Below, one piece after another: positions 11,745-23,530 of a DNA stretch of 64,000 nucleotides. The stretch comes from Mauremys mutica (lineage: Eukaryota > Chordata > Testudines > Geoemydidae), in contig NC_059077.1 in assembly GCF_020497125.1 (NCBI RefSeq), positions 24,498,840 through 24,562,839 on the forward strand, in the 5' to 3' direction. Each line of letters starts with the position of its first letter. Position 1 is the stretch's first letter. Position numbers and translations under genes: made by a program. Under the pieces are notes generated by a model. It was not told the origin of the DNA. It worked only from the letters and a program-made list of their open reading frames with translations, and searched no databases.

Positions 11745-11945
11745 GATAATATTTTGCATTTAGATAGCATCTGCATCCCAGGATCCGAAAGCACTTTTCA
11801 AAAAATAGTAAATACTTTTAGCCTTATTTCACATATGAGAAAATGGAGACATGCAAATTGTTTTAACCAGAGGCACGCAGTGAATCAATGACAAGATTAG
11901 GAACAGAAACACAAATCTACTGACCACTAGACAATGCTTCTTTTA
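11745..11945 (+). repeat. MIR-like CORE-SINE
   Basis: The order of phrases matches MIR/CORE-SINE elements: 'tttgcatttagatagcatc', 'aaagcacttttcaaa', a 'cttatttcacatatgagaaa' block (the 'cccattttacagatgagg' position), 'gaggcacgcagtgaatc' and 'aggaacagaaac'. It is strongly diverged. It lies just beyond the truncated CR1. Confidence 0.6.
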
Positions 11946-12151
11946 CAACTTATTTTATCATCAACCACAATAATGTTTTCATGTGATGCTTTCATTTTGC
12001 TATCAATAATGGAGGCTGCATTGTACTCAAATCATAGCCTATATGGCACAATTTGCTCTCATTTACACTGACTTAAACAAAAGTAGAATTTAGCCCTGTG
12101 TTCAGCACCAGCAGTTTAGTGTTCTGCAAACCCTACTGAAGTTATCATTTA

Positions 12152-12303
12152 CAAAAAGAACAGGAGTACTTGTGGCACCTTAGAGACTAACAAATTTATT
12201 TGAGCATAAGCTTTCATGGGCTACAGCCCACTAGTCTCTAAGATGCCACACGTACTCCTGTTCTTTTTGCGGATACAGGCTAACACAGCTGCTACTCTGA
12301 AAC
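12152..12303 (+). mobile_element. short retroposed element with 5' inversion and 10-bp target duplication
   Basis: A 152-bp insertion flanked by TTATCATTTA at 12142-12151 and 12304-12313 (perfect, 10 bp). Its two halves are copies of one sequence in opposite orientations: 12152-12189 and 12232-12269 are inverse complements with 36 of 38 matches. The right part ends 'gctactctgaaac'. The arrangement [TSD][inverted 5' part][forward 3' part][TSD] is the signature of LINE-mediated twin priming. From memory, the phrase 'tagtctctaaggtgccac' belongs to a common interspersed sequence in turtle genomes, but the family is not named here. Confidence 0.75.
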
Positions 12304-14189
12304 TTATCATTTAAAGTAATTACATGCTTGCAATTCTTCATTGATAAAGTTCTGTTTAGAGAACTTCATTTGTATAGTGTGTGCACAATATTATGGAGAC
12401 AGCTGCACTCAGGAGCATTAATCACCTGGGAAGGACACTTCGCTAAATTCCACACATCTATAGAAGCCCAAAAGCGGACACACTGTGAGATGTACTGAGT
12501 TGACTCAGCACAACTGTGAGCCCAAAACCTCACCACCTCACCCCAGCCATCACATCGACTGTGTAAGTTGTACCGGCAGGCCCTGCACCCCAGGTAAAGC
12601 AAGGATTGCAAGTGGATTGTGGCACTGCATCCTCACTCTGGTGGACTTTCCATCACTGGAGGTCAAAGCCTGGGTACCACTGGCAAAACTTGCTGTGACT
12701 TAACAATGAATTTGGTCTATATTCTTTATACCACTTTTCTCTTGCATCTGTTTTCAATTCAGAAGAATAAAATGCAATGAAAGGAGGCATGTAGAGATAC
12801 CCACTGAAGACAGAACTTGCCTAAATATTAAAACAAATAATGCCAACAGTCAAAATAGAGCTGATGCACCCTCAGGTAGAGAGGTTAGTGAGTGGCCTTT
12901 CACACCTCCAAAGCATTTCCTTACTTTTAGTTACCTAGTACCATCTGATGATGGTCTTCCTGCTGGTGAAATGGATTTGTCTTTTCAATGTTAAAATACA
13001 AGTTCTTCAAATAAATATCCTATCCATAATAGCTATACAAAATGCTTCATGATAATACAAGGACTGTAAGATGGAAAATTTCTTATGCTGTTATTAAACC
13101 TTAGTGAATACTGAAGGCCCAAAATGCATTGGTTACGCTTTAGTTTCTTTCAAAATAGAAAGCTGGCAATACTGTCTAGCCTCTTGGGTGCAGTGTTGGA
13201 CAGTTTAAACAAAGCGGTAGTCCTCTCATGTTGTGCAGGCACACACACACACACACACACACACCCTTCAAATGTTGTTGATTTAGGGTTCCCCAAATCT
13301 GACAGAGACTCAGTTTTTAAAGTCTCTTTTGGAAGAACAAGCAATAATATTAAAGATCCTATAAGTAATAATCATTTTTAGAAACATTGCCTTCATGGAA
13401 AGGTATGGATGAATAAAGATATACATTGTAGGCAATTCGTTATCAGAAAGAATCTGGATATTTAGAACAGATGATGACTTAGGGCCCAATTTTGCCACCC
13501 TTAATCATGCTGAGTAGTGTGTGACTATGCTTCACTTGAATAGACAACTTGCTGGGCAAGGTATTAAATGTAAGAAGGGTGACAGAATTGATTCCCCTTA
13601 ACTACAATTATTTATAAAAATGACACAGGAGTCAAAATTTAAACATTTTTACCAGATTGAGCAGATGTTTTTAATTCTTATAATGCTGCTGGAACTGGTA
13701 ACATCTTACATCATAGAAAAAGAAAAATTTAACTGTGCCCATTGTAAAATCATAATTTTACACAGCACTTTACAAACGTATAGTTTATATTTCCTGCCCC
13801 AAGAAGCTTATGACATATGTATCCATGATGAAAAAACCTCCAGCATATTAAGCAACGATGTCCATAAGGGAATGAGGTATTTATATTGGTCCATTGGACA
13901 CACATGCCTAACTATATTCCCATTGCAGTCAATATGAGAACTCTGGTGCTTTATAGTTAGGTTTTTTTTAAGCACCTTGCAGAACCAAGGCTTAAAATCA
14001 CAATAATAATCCAGAAACACAAAAGGAAAGACCTCAATAACACAAATACTTAGCACACAAAATCTCAGGTTGTTTTTCATCCAGAATCCTACTCCTCAGA
14101 AAGAAATTGAGTCTCGTTTTCTGTGACCTACCTAGTTTCTGAATTACTTGCCATCATTAAATTCCTAATTTTATGTTTATTCTTTCAGA
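12304..14189. other. no gene recognised
   Basis: Apart from a dinucleotide microsatellite, this stretch holds short ORFs without domains. A segment near 13478-13530 ('agggcccaattttgccaccc', then 'tgctgagtagtgtgtgacta') resembles an old palindromic amniote repeat. Confidence 0.45.
13241..13264. repeat. (AC)12 microsatellite
   Basis: Twelve uninterrupted AC units, read directly. They give rise to the Thr-His and Val-Cys runs in the spurious ORFs around them. Confidence 0.98.
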
Positions 14190-14191
14190 GG

Positions 14192-14320
14192 AGCCTTCTT
14201 AGTAAATGTCCCTTTAAATCGAGGAGAGACAATCACCTGCAACCCTAAGGGGTTTTGTTTTTCTTTGAGCTTGTGCAGGTGGTTGTCTCTCCCAGCTTTA
14301 AAGGGCATTTGCCAGGAGGG
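14192..14320. repeat. palindrome (hairpin), first of three in a row
   Basis: The left arm 'agtaaatgtccctttaaatc' continuing to 'gagagacaatcacctgca' (14201-14240) is matched in inverse by 'tgcaggtggttgtctctccc' to 'aaagggcatttgcc' (14275-14314), with a loop of about 35 bp. No coding content. It probably represents a foldback MITE. Confidence 0.7.
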
Positions 14321-14625
14321 TCTACACAGGTCAGTTAGTGCACGACTCATTAGTGAGGACTAAAATTCACATCCCTCTGGTGCTTAGTCCTCACTAATGA
14401 GTCCATGCACTAACTGACCTGTGTGGACCCTGCTGGTGCACACTAAACGTTCCCTAGTGTGCATTTCCATAGTACTGTTTTAAATGGGACTACATTAACA
14501 CACACTAGGGAACTCTTTGTGTGCATCAGCAGGGCCCACATGGGACATTCAGTGCACAACACACTAGTACAGACTAAAATGTACACCCTGGTGGTGCAGA
14601 CTAATGAATCATGTAGACAAGCCCT
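14316..14625. mobile_element. palindromic MITE with two internal hairpins
   Basis: Arms 14319-14363 and 14384-14429 are inverse complements over about 45 bp with few mismatches around a 20-bp loop. A second hairpin pairs 'ctgctggtgcacactaaacg' (14430 on) with 'ctttgtgtgcatcagcag' (ending about 14533). The right end 'tgtagacaagccct' and the core 'ccctagtgtgcattt' match the element at 5807-6074, so this is a rearranged member of that family. No target duplication found. Confidence 0.65.
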
Positions 14626-15292
14626 TTGACTCATGTTGCAAATCCTCCATTTGCAACAACAATAAGTATTTGGCTCCTTTAACATTGCTTTCTCCTAGCA
14701 TTCACTTTTTCTAAATCCTGCAGGAACAGCCCCTCCTCACAGAGGACTGATCCTTAAGAGTAAGAATATGCTAGATTGCTCCTCAAGGGCTGGCCTACAC
14801 TTTCAATGTAGTTTAATTAGGCACTGAAAATCTCACCAGAAATACTCTTCTTCCCAAAATCCCTCCCAATGCAGATTATTCCTGTTGGGAGCCTGAAGCA
14901 TCTGCCAGGGCTAAAGAGTATATAATTTGAATTGGAGATAACACATCTTGATCCTTAGGCCCTGAATCAAAGTGTCCCTTCATGGATCCTGAGATAACAG
15001 GGCCTCCCTATGCCAGTCATCTATGCAGAATTTTAGGAGGAGTAAAAATTGGAGAAGAAACATCCATCTATCCTGTGCTCCCCTTTGGCCCATATTATTT
15101 TCTGTCAGGTCCTTATCTTCCCCACTAGCTAGAATTTGGCCTCTAACGTATGATAATAAATAAGATGCTTATTACTTTCAATTAGCTATTAGAGTGCAGC
15201 TTTGGAGTTCATTGTTTTTGATTGTATTGCTCACTGCACTGCTATGAGCTCTTTGGAATTCTTGTTTTATTATTATAATTTTCTTTTATTGT

Positions 15293-15395
15293 TCTAGAGC
15301 CTAGGAGCTCCAAGCCTGAATCAAGACCCCATAGTCCTAGGTGTTGTACAAACACAGAACAAAAAGACAGCCCTGCCCCAAAGACATAGGCAACA
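15293..15395 (-). repeat. L2/MIR-like 3' tail, reverse orientation
   Basis: On the - strand it reads 'tctttggggcagggctgtct', then 'tttttgttctgtgtttgtac', then 'cacctaggactatggggtc', ending in an A/T-rich tail. This is the same repeat type as at 59093, in better condition. Confidence 0.6.
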
Positions 15396-15765
15396 CGTAA
15401 CGGGGACATGTGGGGTCAAGTGCCCCTCCCCCCCCCCCAGATTTCTGCTTGGTCTGTGGGGGGGGGGATGAGAGGTGCTGTGTCCTTCTCCCACTTCGCC
15501 TGCCCACTGGCACACTTGGCCCCTATCCCTGGCAATCAGGCCTGGGAAGGGAGCAGAAGGGGCAGGACCAGCCACTTCTTATACCAGCCACTTAGGGTCA
15601 TTGCTCTGTACAATGCCTGAAAGAGCCTGACTAGGGAAGTGGTGGCGGGCCACACCCACCCCCCACCTGGGGCTGAGCTGCTGGGGACAGGGGCCGAGCA
15701 AGCCGATATCCCCTCTCCTCTCCCACCCCATCCCCCCGGCACATTTCCGGCTAATGTCCCATGAA
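15396..15765. other. GC-rich block of unknown origin
   Basis: A GC-rich island with a C run at 15427-15438 and a G run near 15460. ORFs on both strands here are compositional. It sits between an L2-like tail and a CR1 and may itself be an interspersed repeat, but I cannot name it. Confidence 0.35.
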
Positions 15766-17410
15766 GTGCTAAGTGACTTTTTTTGTTTCAGTTTTCACCA
15801 AAAAGGTTGGTAACGATTGGACATCTCACACAGTGAATGCCAGTGAAAATGAGGTACGATCAAAGGATGAAACAGGGAAAGAACAAATTTAAAATTGCTT
15901 AAACAAATTAGGTGTCTTCAAGTCAGCAGGGCCTGATGAAACACATCCTAGAATACTCAACGAGCTGACTGAGGAGACACCTGAGCCACTAACGATTATT
16001 TTTTAAAGGTCATGGAAGATGGGAGAGATTCTAAAGGATTAGAAAAGGGAAAATATAGTGCCAATCTAATAAAAGGTAAATAAGGTCAACCTGGGGAATT
16101 ATAGTCCAGTCAGTTTAACTTCAGTACCCAGAAAGATAATAAAGGAAATAATTAAGCAAGCAATTTGCGAACACCGAGAAAATAATAAGGTGATAAGTAA
16201 CAGTCAGCATGGATTTGTCAAGAACAAATCGTGTCAAACCAACCTGATAGCTTTCAATGACAGGGTAACAAGCCTTGTGGATGGGGACAAGCAGTAGATA
16301 TGGTATATCTTGAGTTTAGTAAGGCTTTTGGTACTGTCTTGAATGACCGGCTCATAAACAAACTACGGAAATACAATCCAGATGGAGCTACTACAAGGTG
16401 GGTGCCATTCGCAGAGAGTGTCTACTGTCATCAGTGGTTCACAGTCAAGCTGGAAGGGAATATCAAGTGGGGTCCCTCAGGGATCAAACCTGGGCCTGGT
16501 TTGTTCAATATCTTCATCAGTTATTTAGATAATGGCGTAGAGTGTACACTTAGTGATACTAAGCTGGGAGGGGTTGCAAGTGCTTTGGAGGATCGGATTA
16601 TAATTCAAAATGATCTGGACAAACTGGAGAAATGATCTGAAGTAAATAGGATGAAATTCAATAAGGACAAATGCAAAGTACTCCCCTTAGCAAGGAACAT
16701 TCAGTTGTGCGCACACAAAATGGAAAATGACTGCCTAGAAAGTACTGCAGAAAAGGATTTGTGAGTCATAGTGGATCACAAGCTAAGTATGAGTCAACAG
16801 TGTAACACCGTTGCAAAAAAAGCAAACATCATTCTGGGATGTTTGAGCAGGAGCGTTGTAAGCAAGACATAAGCAGTAATTCTTCCACTCTACTTCACAC
16901 TGGTTAGGCCTTAACTGGAGTTTTATGTCCAGTTCTTTGTGCCACATTTCAGGAAAGATGTGGACAAATTGGAGATGAGCAACAAAAATGATTGAAGGTC
17001 TGGAAAACTTGACCTATGAGGGAAGATTGAAAAAATTGCGTTTTGTTTAGTCTGGAGAAAAGAAGGAGGAGAAGGGACATAACAGTGTTCAAGTATATAA
17101 AAGGTTGTACAAGGAGGAGGGAGAAAAAGTTCTCGCCTTAAATTCTGAGGATAGGACAAGAAGCAATGGGCTTAAATTGCAGCAAGGGAGGTTTAGGTTG
17201 GACATTCAGAAAAACTTCCGAACTGTCAGGGTGGGTAAGCACTGGAATAAACTGCCTAGGGAGACTGTGGAATTTCCATCACTGGAGATTTTTAAGAGCA
17301 GGTTAGACAAACCCCTGGCAGGGATGATCTAGATAATACTTAGTCCTGCCACAAGTGCAAGGAATTGGACTAGATGACCTTTTGAGGTCCTTTCCAGTCC
17401 TATGATTGGC
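15766..17410 (+). pseudogene. CR1 LINE, 3' part of ORF2 with 3' end
   Basis: The + strand carries a decayed CR1 ORF2. A connecting region includes 'SAGPDETHPRIL' (about 15930). RT motif A reads 'YLEFSKAFGTV' (16300-16340), where CR1 normally has 'YLDFSKAFDTV', so a catalytic Asp is Glu. Motif C is destroyed: 'ECTLS' is followed directly by 'DTKLGGVAS' (16540-16580), a loss of four codons that includes the first catalytic Asp. Downstream are 'DRTRSNGLKLQQGRFRLD' and 'EFPSLEIFKSRLDKPLAGM' (17150-17330). The 3' end reads 'ggactagatgaccttttgag', then 'ccagtcctatgatt', the usual CR1 terminus. Multiple stops are present. Confidence 0.9.
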
Positions 17411-18744
17411 TTGGAAGGATTAGATTTTTATTGGTAAATGTCAATTTCATCATACACACACAAACCAATAAAAATATTTCCGCGATAATAATCAAAATTT
17501 GCAGATAAGCAAAGTAAGAGAAATTATGCTTGAGAACTTTGAGTTTGATTTAAGGCAATTTACTTTGTTTAATTTTATATGTGATGTTGACAATGTGTTT
17601 TAATAGTTATAAAGCTTTATTTTTTTGAATATCAACATCTACTGTCATTACATAATTATTGTCTGATCTCCCTATTGCCTGAAGCCCCCCTAATTTCCTG
17701 CAACTGTAAATAATTAAATAGATATAAATTGAAAAAAAACACTTAAACATTGATGTTATCTGTCAAAACTATGCAAAAATTAAAATTGAATTCTGCCACG
17801 CCTACCCACAATGTTCTGAGTTGCCAGGATGTGTAGCACAGTGATAGCCATGGAGTCTAAGGTGGTCACTGATTTGTTACAAAACTTTGTGTATTCCAGC
17901 TGAGGACCATGAATCACTTTACTAATGTTAATGAATTATTTTACCTGAGACTGCAAGAAGGCTATGCTCTGGCTGTACCTCCAAGGTTTATACATGCAAG
18001 TCAGCATTCTATTATTGCTATGGATATATGCCGCAGGAGATGGGAAGTGAAGAAACAGTCACTCCAGTGGTCATTACACACTCCATGAGGCCTGAAAGGG
18101 TAGCATTTCTTTGTAGTTACAAGACATAGTACACCTCTTCTCCATAGCCAGAGGGCAGGAGGTGGCCTTCAGCAGCAGAAGACTTCTGTAAGGTGTAATA
18201 GAAGTGATAAACCACAATATAGGACACTATAAATGAAACTCAGACGAGGTCCCAGAAGTTCTAAGACCAGTCCTGCTTGTATCTCCCTCTGTTTGGCCTT
18301 TCCATTGGAAAACCCCTGCTATAATGCAGCAGCCTATGGTGTTTAAAAAAATAGTCAGAATAATATGATTTCAGCTTTAATCAGGTCCAGCCACATGAAC
18401 AGGCCATTTACAGAACGTCAAATCAAATGCTTAGATTTTGTACAGTTAGTCCCTATTGTGAATTAATGAATTTTTGTAGCTGTCACAATGATATTGCAAA
18501 CGTGCTACCTGCCCCAACCAGACTATGCTTTATCATTTCTTGTATTTGTCACTAACAAACATTTTAATTACTATTTTCCAATAGTGCCAGTAAGACCCAT
18601 ATGCCTTTTTTTTTAAATGACAACCTTAATTTTCACCTGTATCTGCCTGAAGCCCATACTGAAGAGAGAGAGGATTGGAGTTATGATGCATAGTGATGCT
18701 AAGTAACCAAAATTAAAAATTAAATGTATATGTTACTAGCAATC
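17411..18744. other. no gene recognised
   Basis: AT-rich sequence without recognisable coding, RNA or mobile-element structure. Confidence 0.45.
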
Positions 18745-19890
18745 TACTGCCACATTTTGCCTAACTGGCCCTGCATGTGGAACTGGAAGCATTTCAGAGA
18801 ATGCTAACATGAACATCCTGGACTTTAAACTCTTTCCTAAGCCTAAATTTGGCCTCCAAGACCTCTCTCAACTTACACTGTGTCACTGGTACCTACATGT
18901 GTCACCAGCACCGACTCCCCTCCAGCACTACACAAGTTTGTCTAGCTGCCTCAGGAGATCCACAACCTGCACACCTAGCAGCCAATTCACCATCCAATTC
19001 TCCTGGTCATCACAAATCCAACTAAGTATATTTTTAATAATCAAATCCCCCATTTCTATTACCTGCCTTTTCCAAATAACTAGGGTCTGCTCTCCCAGAG
19101 GGATATCCTCATTGCAAGAGGATACCATGACATCATCTAGAACAGTGGCTCTCAACATTTCCAGACTACTGTACCCCTTTCAGGAGTCTGATTTGTCTTG
19201 TGTACCCGCAAGCTTCTCCTCACTTAAAAACAACTTGCTTACAAAATCAGACATAAAAATGCAAGTGTCACAGCACGTTGTTACTGAAAAATTGCTTACT
19301 TTCTCATTTTTGCCATAGAATTATAAAATCAATTGGCATAAATATTGTACTTTTCAGTGTAGTATATAGAGCAGTATAAATAAGTCATTGTATGAAATTT
19401 TAGTTTGTACTGACTTTGCTAGTGCTTTTTATGTAGCCTGTTGTAAAACAAAGCAAATATCTAGATGAGCTAATGTAGCCCCTGGAACACCTCTGCGTAC
19501 ACCCAGGGGTAAGCATACCCCTGGCTGAATTCCACTGATCTAGAAGGAGGATCCCAGTTCTGAAGTTATTTCTCTCCACTCCAGCTTAATGTTCTCCTTC
19601 CCTGAGACTGTCATCCTCCTCAACAGCGCAAATGCTGTCAGACTGGGGGTGGGATGCCTCTACTGTGGCCAGGAAAAATCTTATTAATGTCCCTTTTCTG
19701 TATCCCTTAGCTCCTCCAGTTCAGCCATTCTGCTCTCAAGAGCCCATACTCAGTCTGAGGGCCATGAGCTTCTTGCACTAAAATGTACACATGCCATCTG
19801 CCATGAGGCAGATAATTGCACACACTGCATTCAGTATATGAAAATAGATAGCCTCCACTCTGCTACTGGACTTCCTCTGCAAGAGTAAAA
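18745..19890 (-). pseudogene. CR1 ORF1 (SGNH/esterase-like) relic, interrupted by a MITE
   Basis: On the - strand 'VIEMGDLIIKNILSWICDDQ' (about 19080-19020) corresponds to the CR1 ORF1 esterase-like block, in which a 'GDS' nucleophile motif is expected; here the Ser is Leu. It is followed by 'VVDLLRQLDKL' and, after a stop, 'GDTCRYQ', the decayed 'HVGTND' region. Further down come 'leakfr'-type coding and 'tgaaatgcttccagttccac' (about 18800). Coding-like sequence resumes beyond the inserted MITE, up to about 19890. Stops and frameshifts are present throughout. The match is from memory of turtle and bird CR1 ORF1. Confidence 0.7.
19143..19537. mobile_element. hAT MITE with perfect 8-bp target duplication
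   Basis: 395 bp. It begins 'cagtggctctcaac' and ends 'gctgaattccactg', which are imperfect inverted repeats. It is flanked on both sides by ATCTAGAA (19135-19142, 19538-19545). 8-bp duplications and CAG...CTG ends are hAT hallmarks. Terminal 'gtacccctttcaggagtctg' and 'tacccctggctgaattcc' recall a common non-autonomous hAT family in reptiles. It is inserted into a CR1 ORF1 relic and is therefore younger than it. Confidence 0.9.
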
Positions 19891-20000
19891 ATAATGCAGG
19901 CAGAGTTTGTTTATTTTTGGGGGGCAACGGCAAGGAGTCAGACTACATTTAGAGTATGTTTATTATGTATATCAGCCTCACTCCCTTGGTCAATTAGGAG

Positions 20001-20331
20001 CAGGGGCAGCTCCAGGCCCCAGCACGCCAAGCACGTGCTTGGGGCGACAAGCCACTGGGGGCGCTCTGCCCGTTGCCACAAGGGCGGCAGGCAGGCTGCC
20101 TTCAGTGGCATGCCTGCAGAGGGTCCGCTGGTCCCACGGCTTCGGTGGACCTCCCACAGGCATCCCTGCGGAGGGTCCGCTGGTCCCGCGGCTTCGGTGG
20201 ACCTCCCACAGGCGTGCCTGCGGGAGCTCCACCAAAGCCGCGGGACCAGCGGACCCTCCGCAGGCAAGCCGCCGAAGGCAGCCTTCCTGCCGGCCGTGCT
20301 TGGGGCAGCAAAATGCCTAGAGCCGCCCCTG
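20001..20331. mobile_element. GC-rich palindromic hAT MITE, perfect 8-bp duplication
   Basis: 331 bp beginning 'caggggcagctccaggcccc' and ending 'tgcctagagccgcccctg', with ATTAGGAG duplicated on both sides (19993-20000, 20332-20339). The interior contains two direct copies of a unit of about 55 bp starting 'gagggtccgctggtccc' (20118, 20174), and an inverted copy near 20229-20270, so much of the element folds on itself. This self-complementarity explains the set of overlapping 70-150 codon ORFs on both strands, none of which is a gene. Confidence 0.92.
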
Positions 20332-20339
20332 ATTAGGAG

Positions 20340-21160
20340 CTGACTTTTTAAACCCTTGTTCTCCTTGAATTAGCCCACACTCCATTAAGGGATTCTCAAG
20401 GGCATTAGGGAATCAAAGTATGGCAGGCTAGAGCCTCATTAGTAAGTTCTCAGCCTAGTCGGCTGCTTGGGTCAGCACACTGCCCAGAACAGACCATACT
20501 ATACTCTAATTAAACAAGCACACAGCATGGAAACAAGAACATAACAAACAAGTTGACAAACTCCCTCAGTGGCACCTCTTTGTGGTGAGGTCTGGGAATT
20601 AGCTCTTGCTCTGTCTGGTACCCCCTTCCATTAGTTACTCACACTATGGCCCCTCTCTCTTTCTCTAGAACTCAGTCCTCCAATCAGGTCACTATACAGG
20701 CCTCCTCTCCTAGGGTAACAGAGTCCCACCAGACAAGCTGTTCAGGTGCCTCCCTCTATACCAGGTTCCAGCCCAGGATCTCTATTACTGGTAGCCACTC
20801 CCTCCTGTTATTTCCCTGGGCCTTTTCCTACCCACCTCTCTATCTCTGGGTTTGCCACTAGAGCTTCCTCAACTCCTCAGGTACTTCACTCATTTTGGCT
20901 AGTCAAATTCCCAGCTCCAGCTCCCTTTGCTTCTAGGGAATGACTACAGACTTCCTCCCTGCATCCCCTTCCTGACTTCAGACTCCTATCCCCAACTCCT
21001 CCCTCAGCTGACCTTCATCTGCAACTAAATGCTTCATCAAACCCTGGCTTCCCTCCAGCTGCAGCATATAAGGTTAATTAGCCCCTTCTGGACCACATTA
21101 ACCCACTCAGGGCTTGCATGTGTGGACACCTCATCACTGTCACATAATCTCCTCTTTTTC
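20340..21160 (-). other. possible diverged LTR, unproven
   Basis: C/T-rich, repeat-like sequence with a TATA-like 'agcatataaggttaattagc' near 21065 and a 'cactgtcacataat' phrase near 21136. The layout recalls a reptile LTR in reverse orientation, but I found neither TG...CA ends nor a target duplication. ORFs here have no domains. Confidence 0.25.
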
Positions 21161-23139
21161 ACTTGGAGAACTTCCTTGCAAAACTCCTGTTCATGGCTCC
21201 TGTTTGCTGGGTGTATCAGTTGTAACTCCAAGTGGTAGTGAAGGGAGGCATTATGCCTGAGTACAGCACACTATCTCCAGATGCTTTGGTCAAAGCACAT
21301 TCCATGGCATGTACTGTGTATCGTCTGCTGTCTTCTTAGTGCTAGTTGGTATAGAGTAGCAGTGGGGTCCTAGCCACTTCCTCGGCCTGCCTGAACATTT
21401 CTCATAGGCCATGCAGTGTTGCCTGAACTACTCAAAGTTAGCTTTTTATATAGCACCTGTCCTGGTGCAGTATCTTTCCCCAGTGAGGGAATCTTGTTTT
21501 TGTCACTGAGGGGAGCCTGTAGTCTGCTTCCTGGGAAGAAAACCTAGCAGGTTCAAGTGATTTCCTGCTCCCTAATGTCCTTTGAGCCCACACAGATGGC
21601 CACCTGACCTGTCAGCTTCCTTCTTTCCTGCGTAGTTCTCTTGTTGACTGGACCCCTCCCATTAATCAGCATAAAACTCCCTGTTGTGCCTTCTCTCCCC
21701 CACCCAGTGGGTTTTTAGAAGAGAAGGTAAAAGTTAGGATGATACCACTGATTTGTGTCAGTGTCCTAGAACATTGCTCAACCTATTTCTACCACAGATT
21801 TCATCAATGGCTCCAGTCCTTATCTCCAGCCAACAAAGAAGTGGAGACAGAGGCTGGGGAAATCAAGACCTTGTTATAAATTAGAGTGAAAGTACAAAAA
21901 GAAATCAATGGATGTTTTAGTGGAAAGAGATCTGTACTTCTGTCAAGTGTAGCTGGGGATGAAGATAGTGAGATTTTAAACAATGTATCAAGTTACTTAG
22001 AAAAATTAAAGGAATATAAGAGAGACCATTAGAGAGAGATCTGTGAATTAAAAATAAATAAACCTCAGGTAAATTCTGAGTGGAACACATCTCTCCTTTT
22101 CTGTAGGAGAGCACCTATGGAACTGGTGGATCAATTTATCCTCACACTTGACCCTCAAGCATATTTTTATTGGTCATGGGCCTACTGTGCACATAATAGC
22201 TTGCTTATATTTGCATGGGTAATTACCATAGCTGCACACACAATTACTGCTAATGTACATTCACATGGTTGTAATCTGACCAGTCACTGGCTTGCACAAT
22301 TGTAGGAGTTGTACAGCTAACTGTGATATCTGCATGTGCTAGCAAAGACATGCTATAGCATAAACATTTTTGCACACAATCCCTAGTATTCATTTTTCAG
22401 AACTTGTCTGCATAAACAGTATGAGTTTTCCCATATTCCTAGCAGCATGCTCACACCCTGCATAGGGTCCAAGCTTCCTTCCTTCATATGGTTTGCCTTA
22501 CTTGTTAAGTAAAATAACAGCCACAAACATTGGTCTGACCTTCACTATTTCTAAAGTTTCTCTTGACAGGATTGATCTAACCCTGTCCTTAATTCCTCTT
22601 CACCTTAGGGAGACTCTCAGTCCTTTTGTACTCCTGAGTTGGAGTCTGACTGGTAGGATGAGATGCAGTATAGCTAAACTATCAATCTGCTGTCTCCTAA
22701 GAGTTCTCTCCCTATGCGTCATCCTTGTAAGCCACCTGACCTTGGTATGTAGATGGCCTGTGCCATATTAAACATTTGAATGGCAAAAGCCTCCAGGCTG
22801 GATTCTCAGATATAATACAGCCTCTTCATACTACTCAGGCAGCACAGATTCTGGCTGTAGCTGGCCAACTGGGTATTTCCCCTGACTGTGGTGGTGGGAC
22901 ACGGAGATGAGTGAGGTACAAGATAGCTGAAGCACAGTCCAAACAAGATAACAGTGATGACATTCATTTAGGGGACCAGGATCTTAGGCTGACAGGAGTG
23001 GTTTCTGCTCCAATTACTCGCTGCTCAAAAGGCTTGTGGTTTGGAAGTGCTTTTTGATTCTCATTTGCTTCTGGAACTGCAAATGGCACTTTCTACCCCC
23101 ACTCCCCCCCCCCCCATCTACTGATTTGTTTGCAAGCTT
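21161..23139. other. no gene recognised
   Basis: Mixed sequence with short ORFs of no recognisable family. It includes a C13-type run near 23104-23116. Confidence 0.45.
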
Positions 23140-23530
23140 TTCTTCTCAATCTAAAACATCACAGTAATCTGCACCTTGGCAATCCTCAAACTGAATTACT
23201 GCAATGAAGGCAATTCAGAAAATGCATCAGTGGTAGAACATGGCTAACTATTCACTAAGTGATAGTTACCAAGGGCAAAACATTACACCAATTCTTCAGC
23301 TGATTGTAACTGCTTTGGTGGTTTCATATTTGCTTCCACATGCAAACTTCAGCCTACAAAGTCCTATGTGGCTTCAGTCCTGGTTGTGTAAGAGATCATC
23401 TCTCTGCCACCGACACACCACAGCTTAAGCTCTAGCTGATCTCAACTGCTAACAGACTCCCTATTTAAACATCTAGAGATGGTGTCAGTTGTTCTGAGTA
23501 GAGGACCTTCAACTCTGGAATTTTCTCCCT
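23140..23530 (+). pseudogene. L2-like LINE reverse transcriptase remnant
   Basis: In shifting + frames the sequence reads 'LAILKLNYCN' (about 23180), 'HITPILQ' (about 23280) and 'YKVLCGFSPGCVRDHLSA' (about 23355-23410). These match, in order, the 'SRLDYCN', 'HITPIL..LHWLP' and 'YKALHGLGPxYLRDxLS' blocks near the C-terminus of L2-type RT. Frameshifts separate every block. Nothing can be functional. No 3' tail was recognised. Confidence 0.65.

Noticed and set aside
18809..19318. 169-codon ORF on +
   Set aside because: Antisense of a CR1 ORF1 relic and runs into a hAT MITE.
19894..20343. Cluster of overlapping 70-150 codon ORFs on both strands
   Set aside because: All fall in a GC-rich palindromic MITE with exact target duplications.
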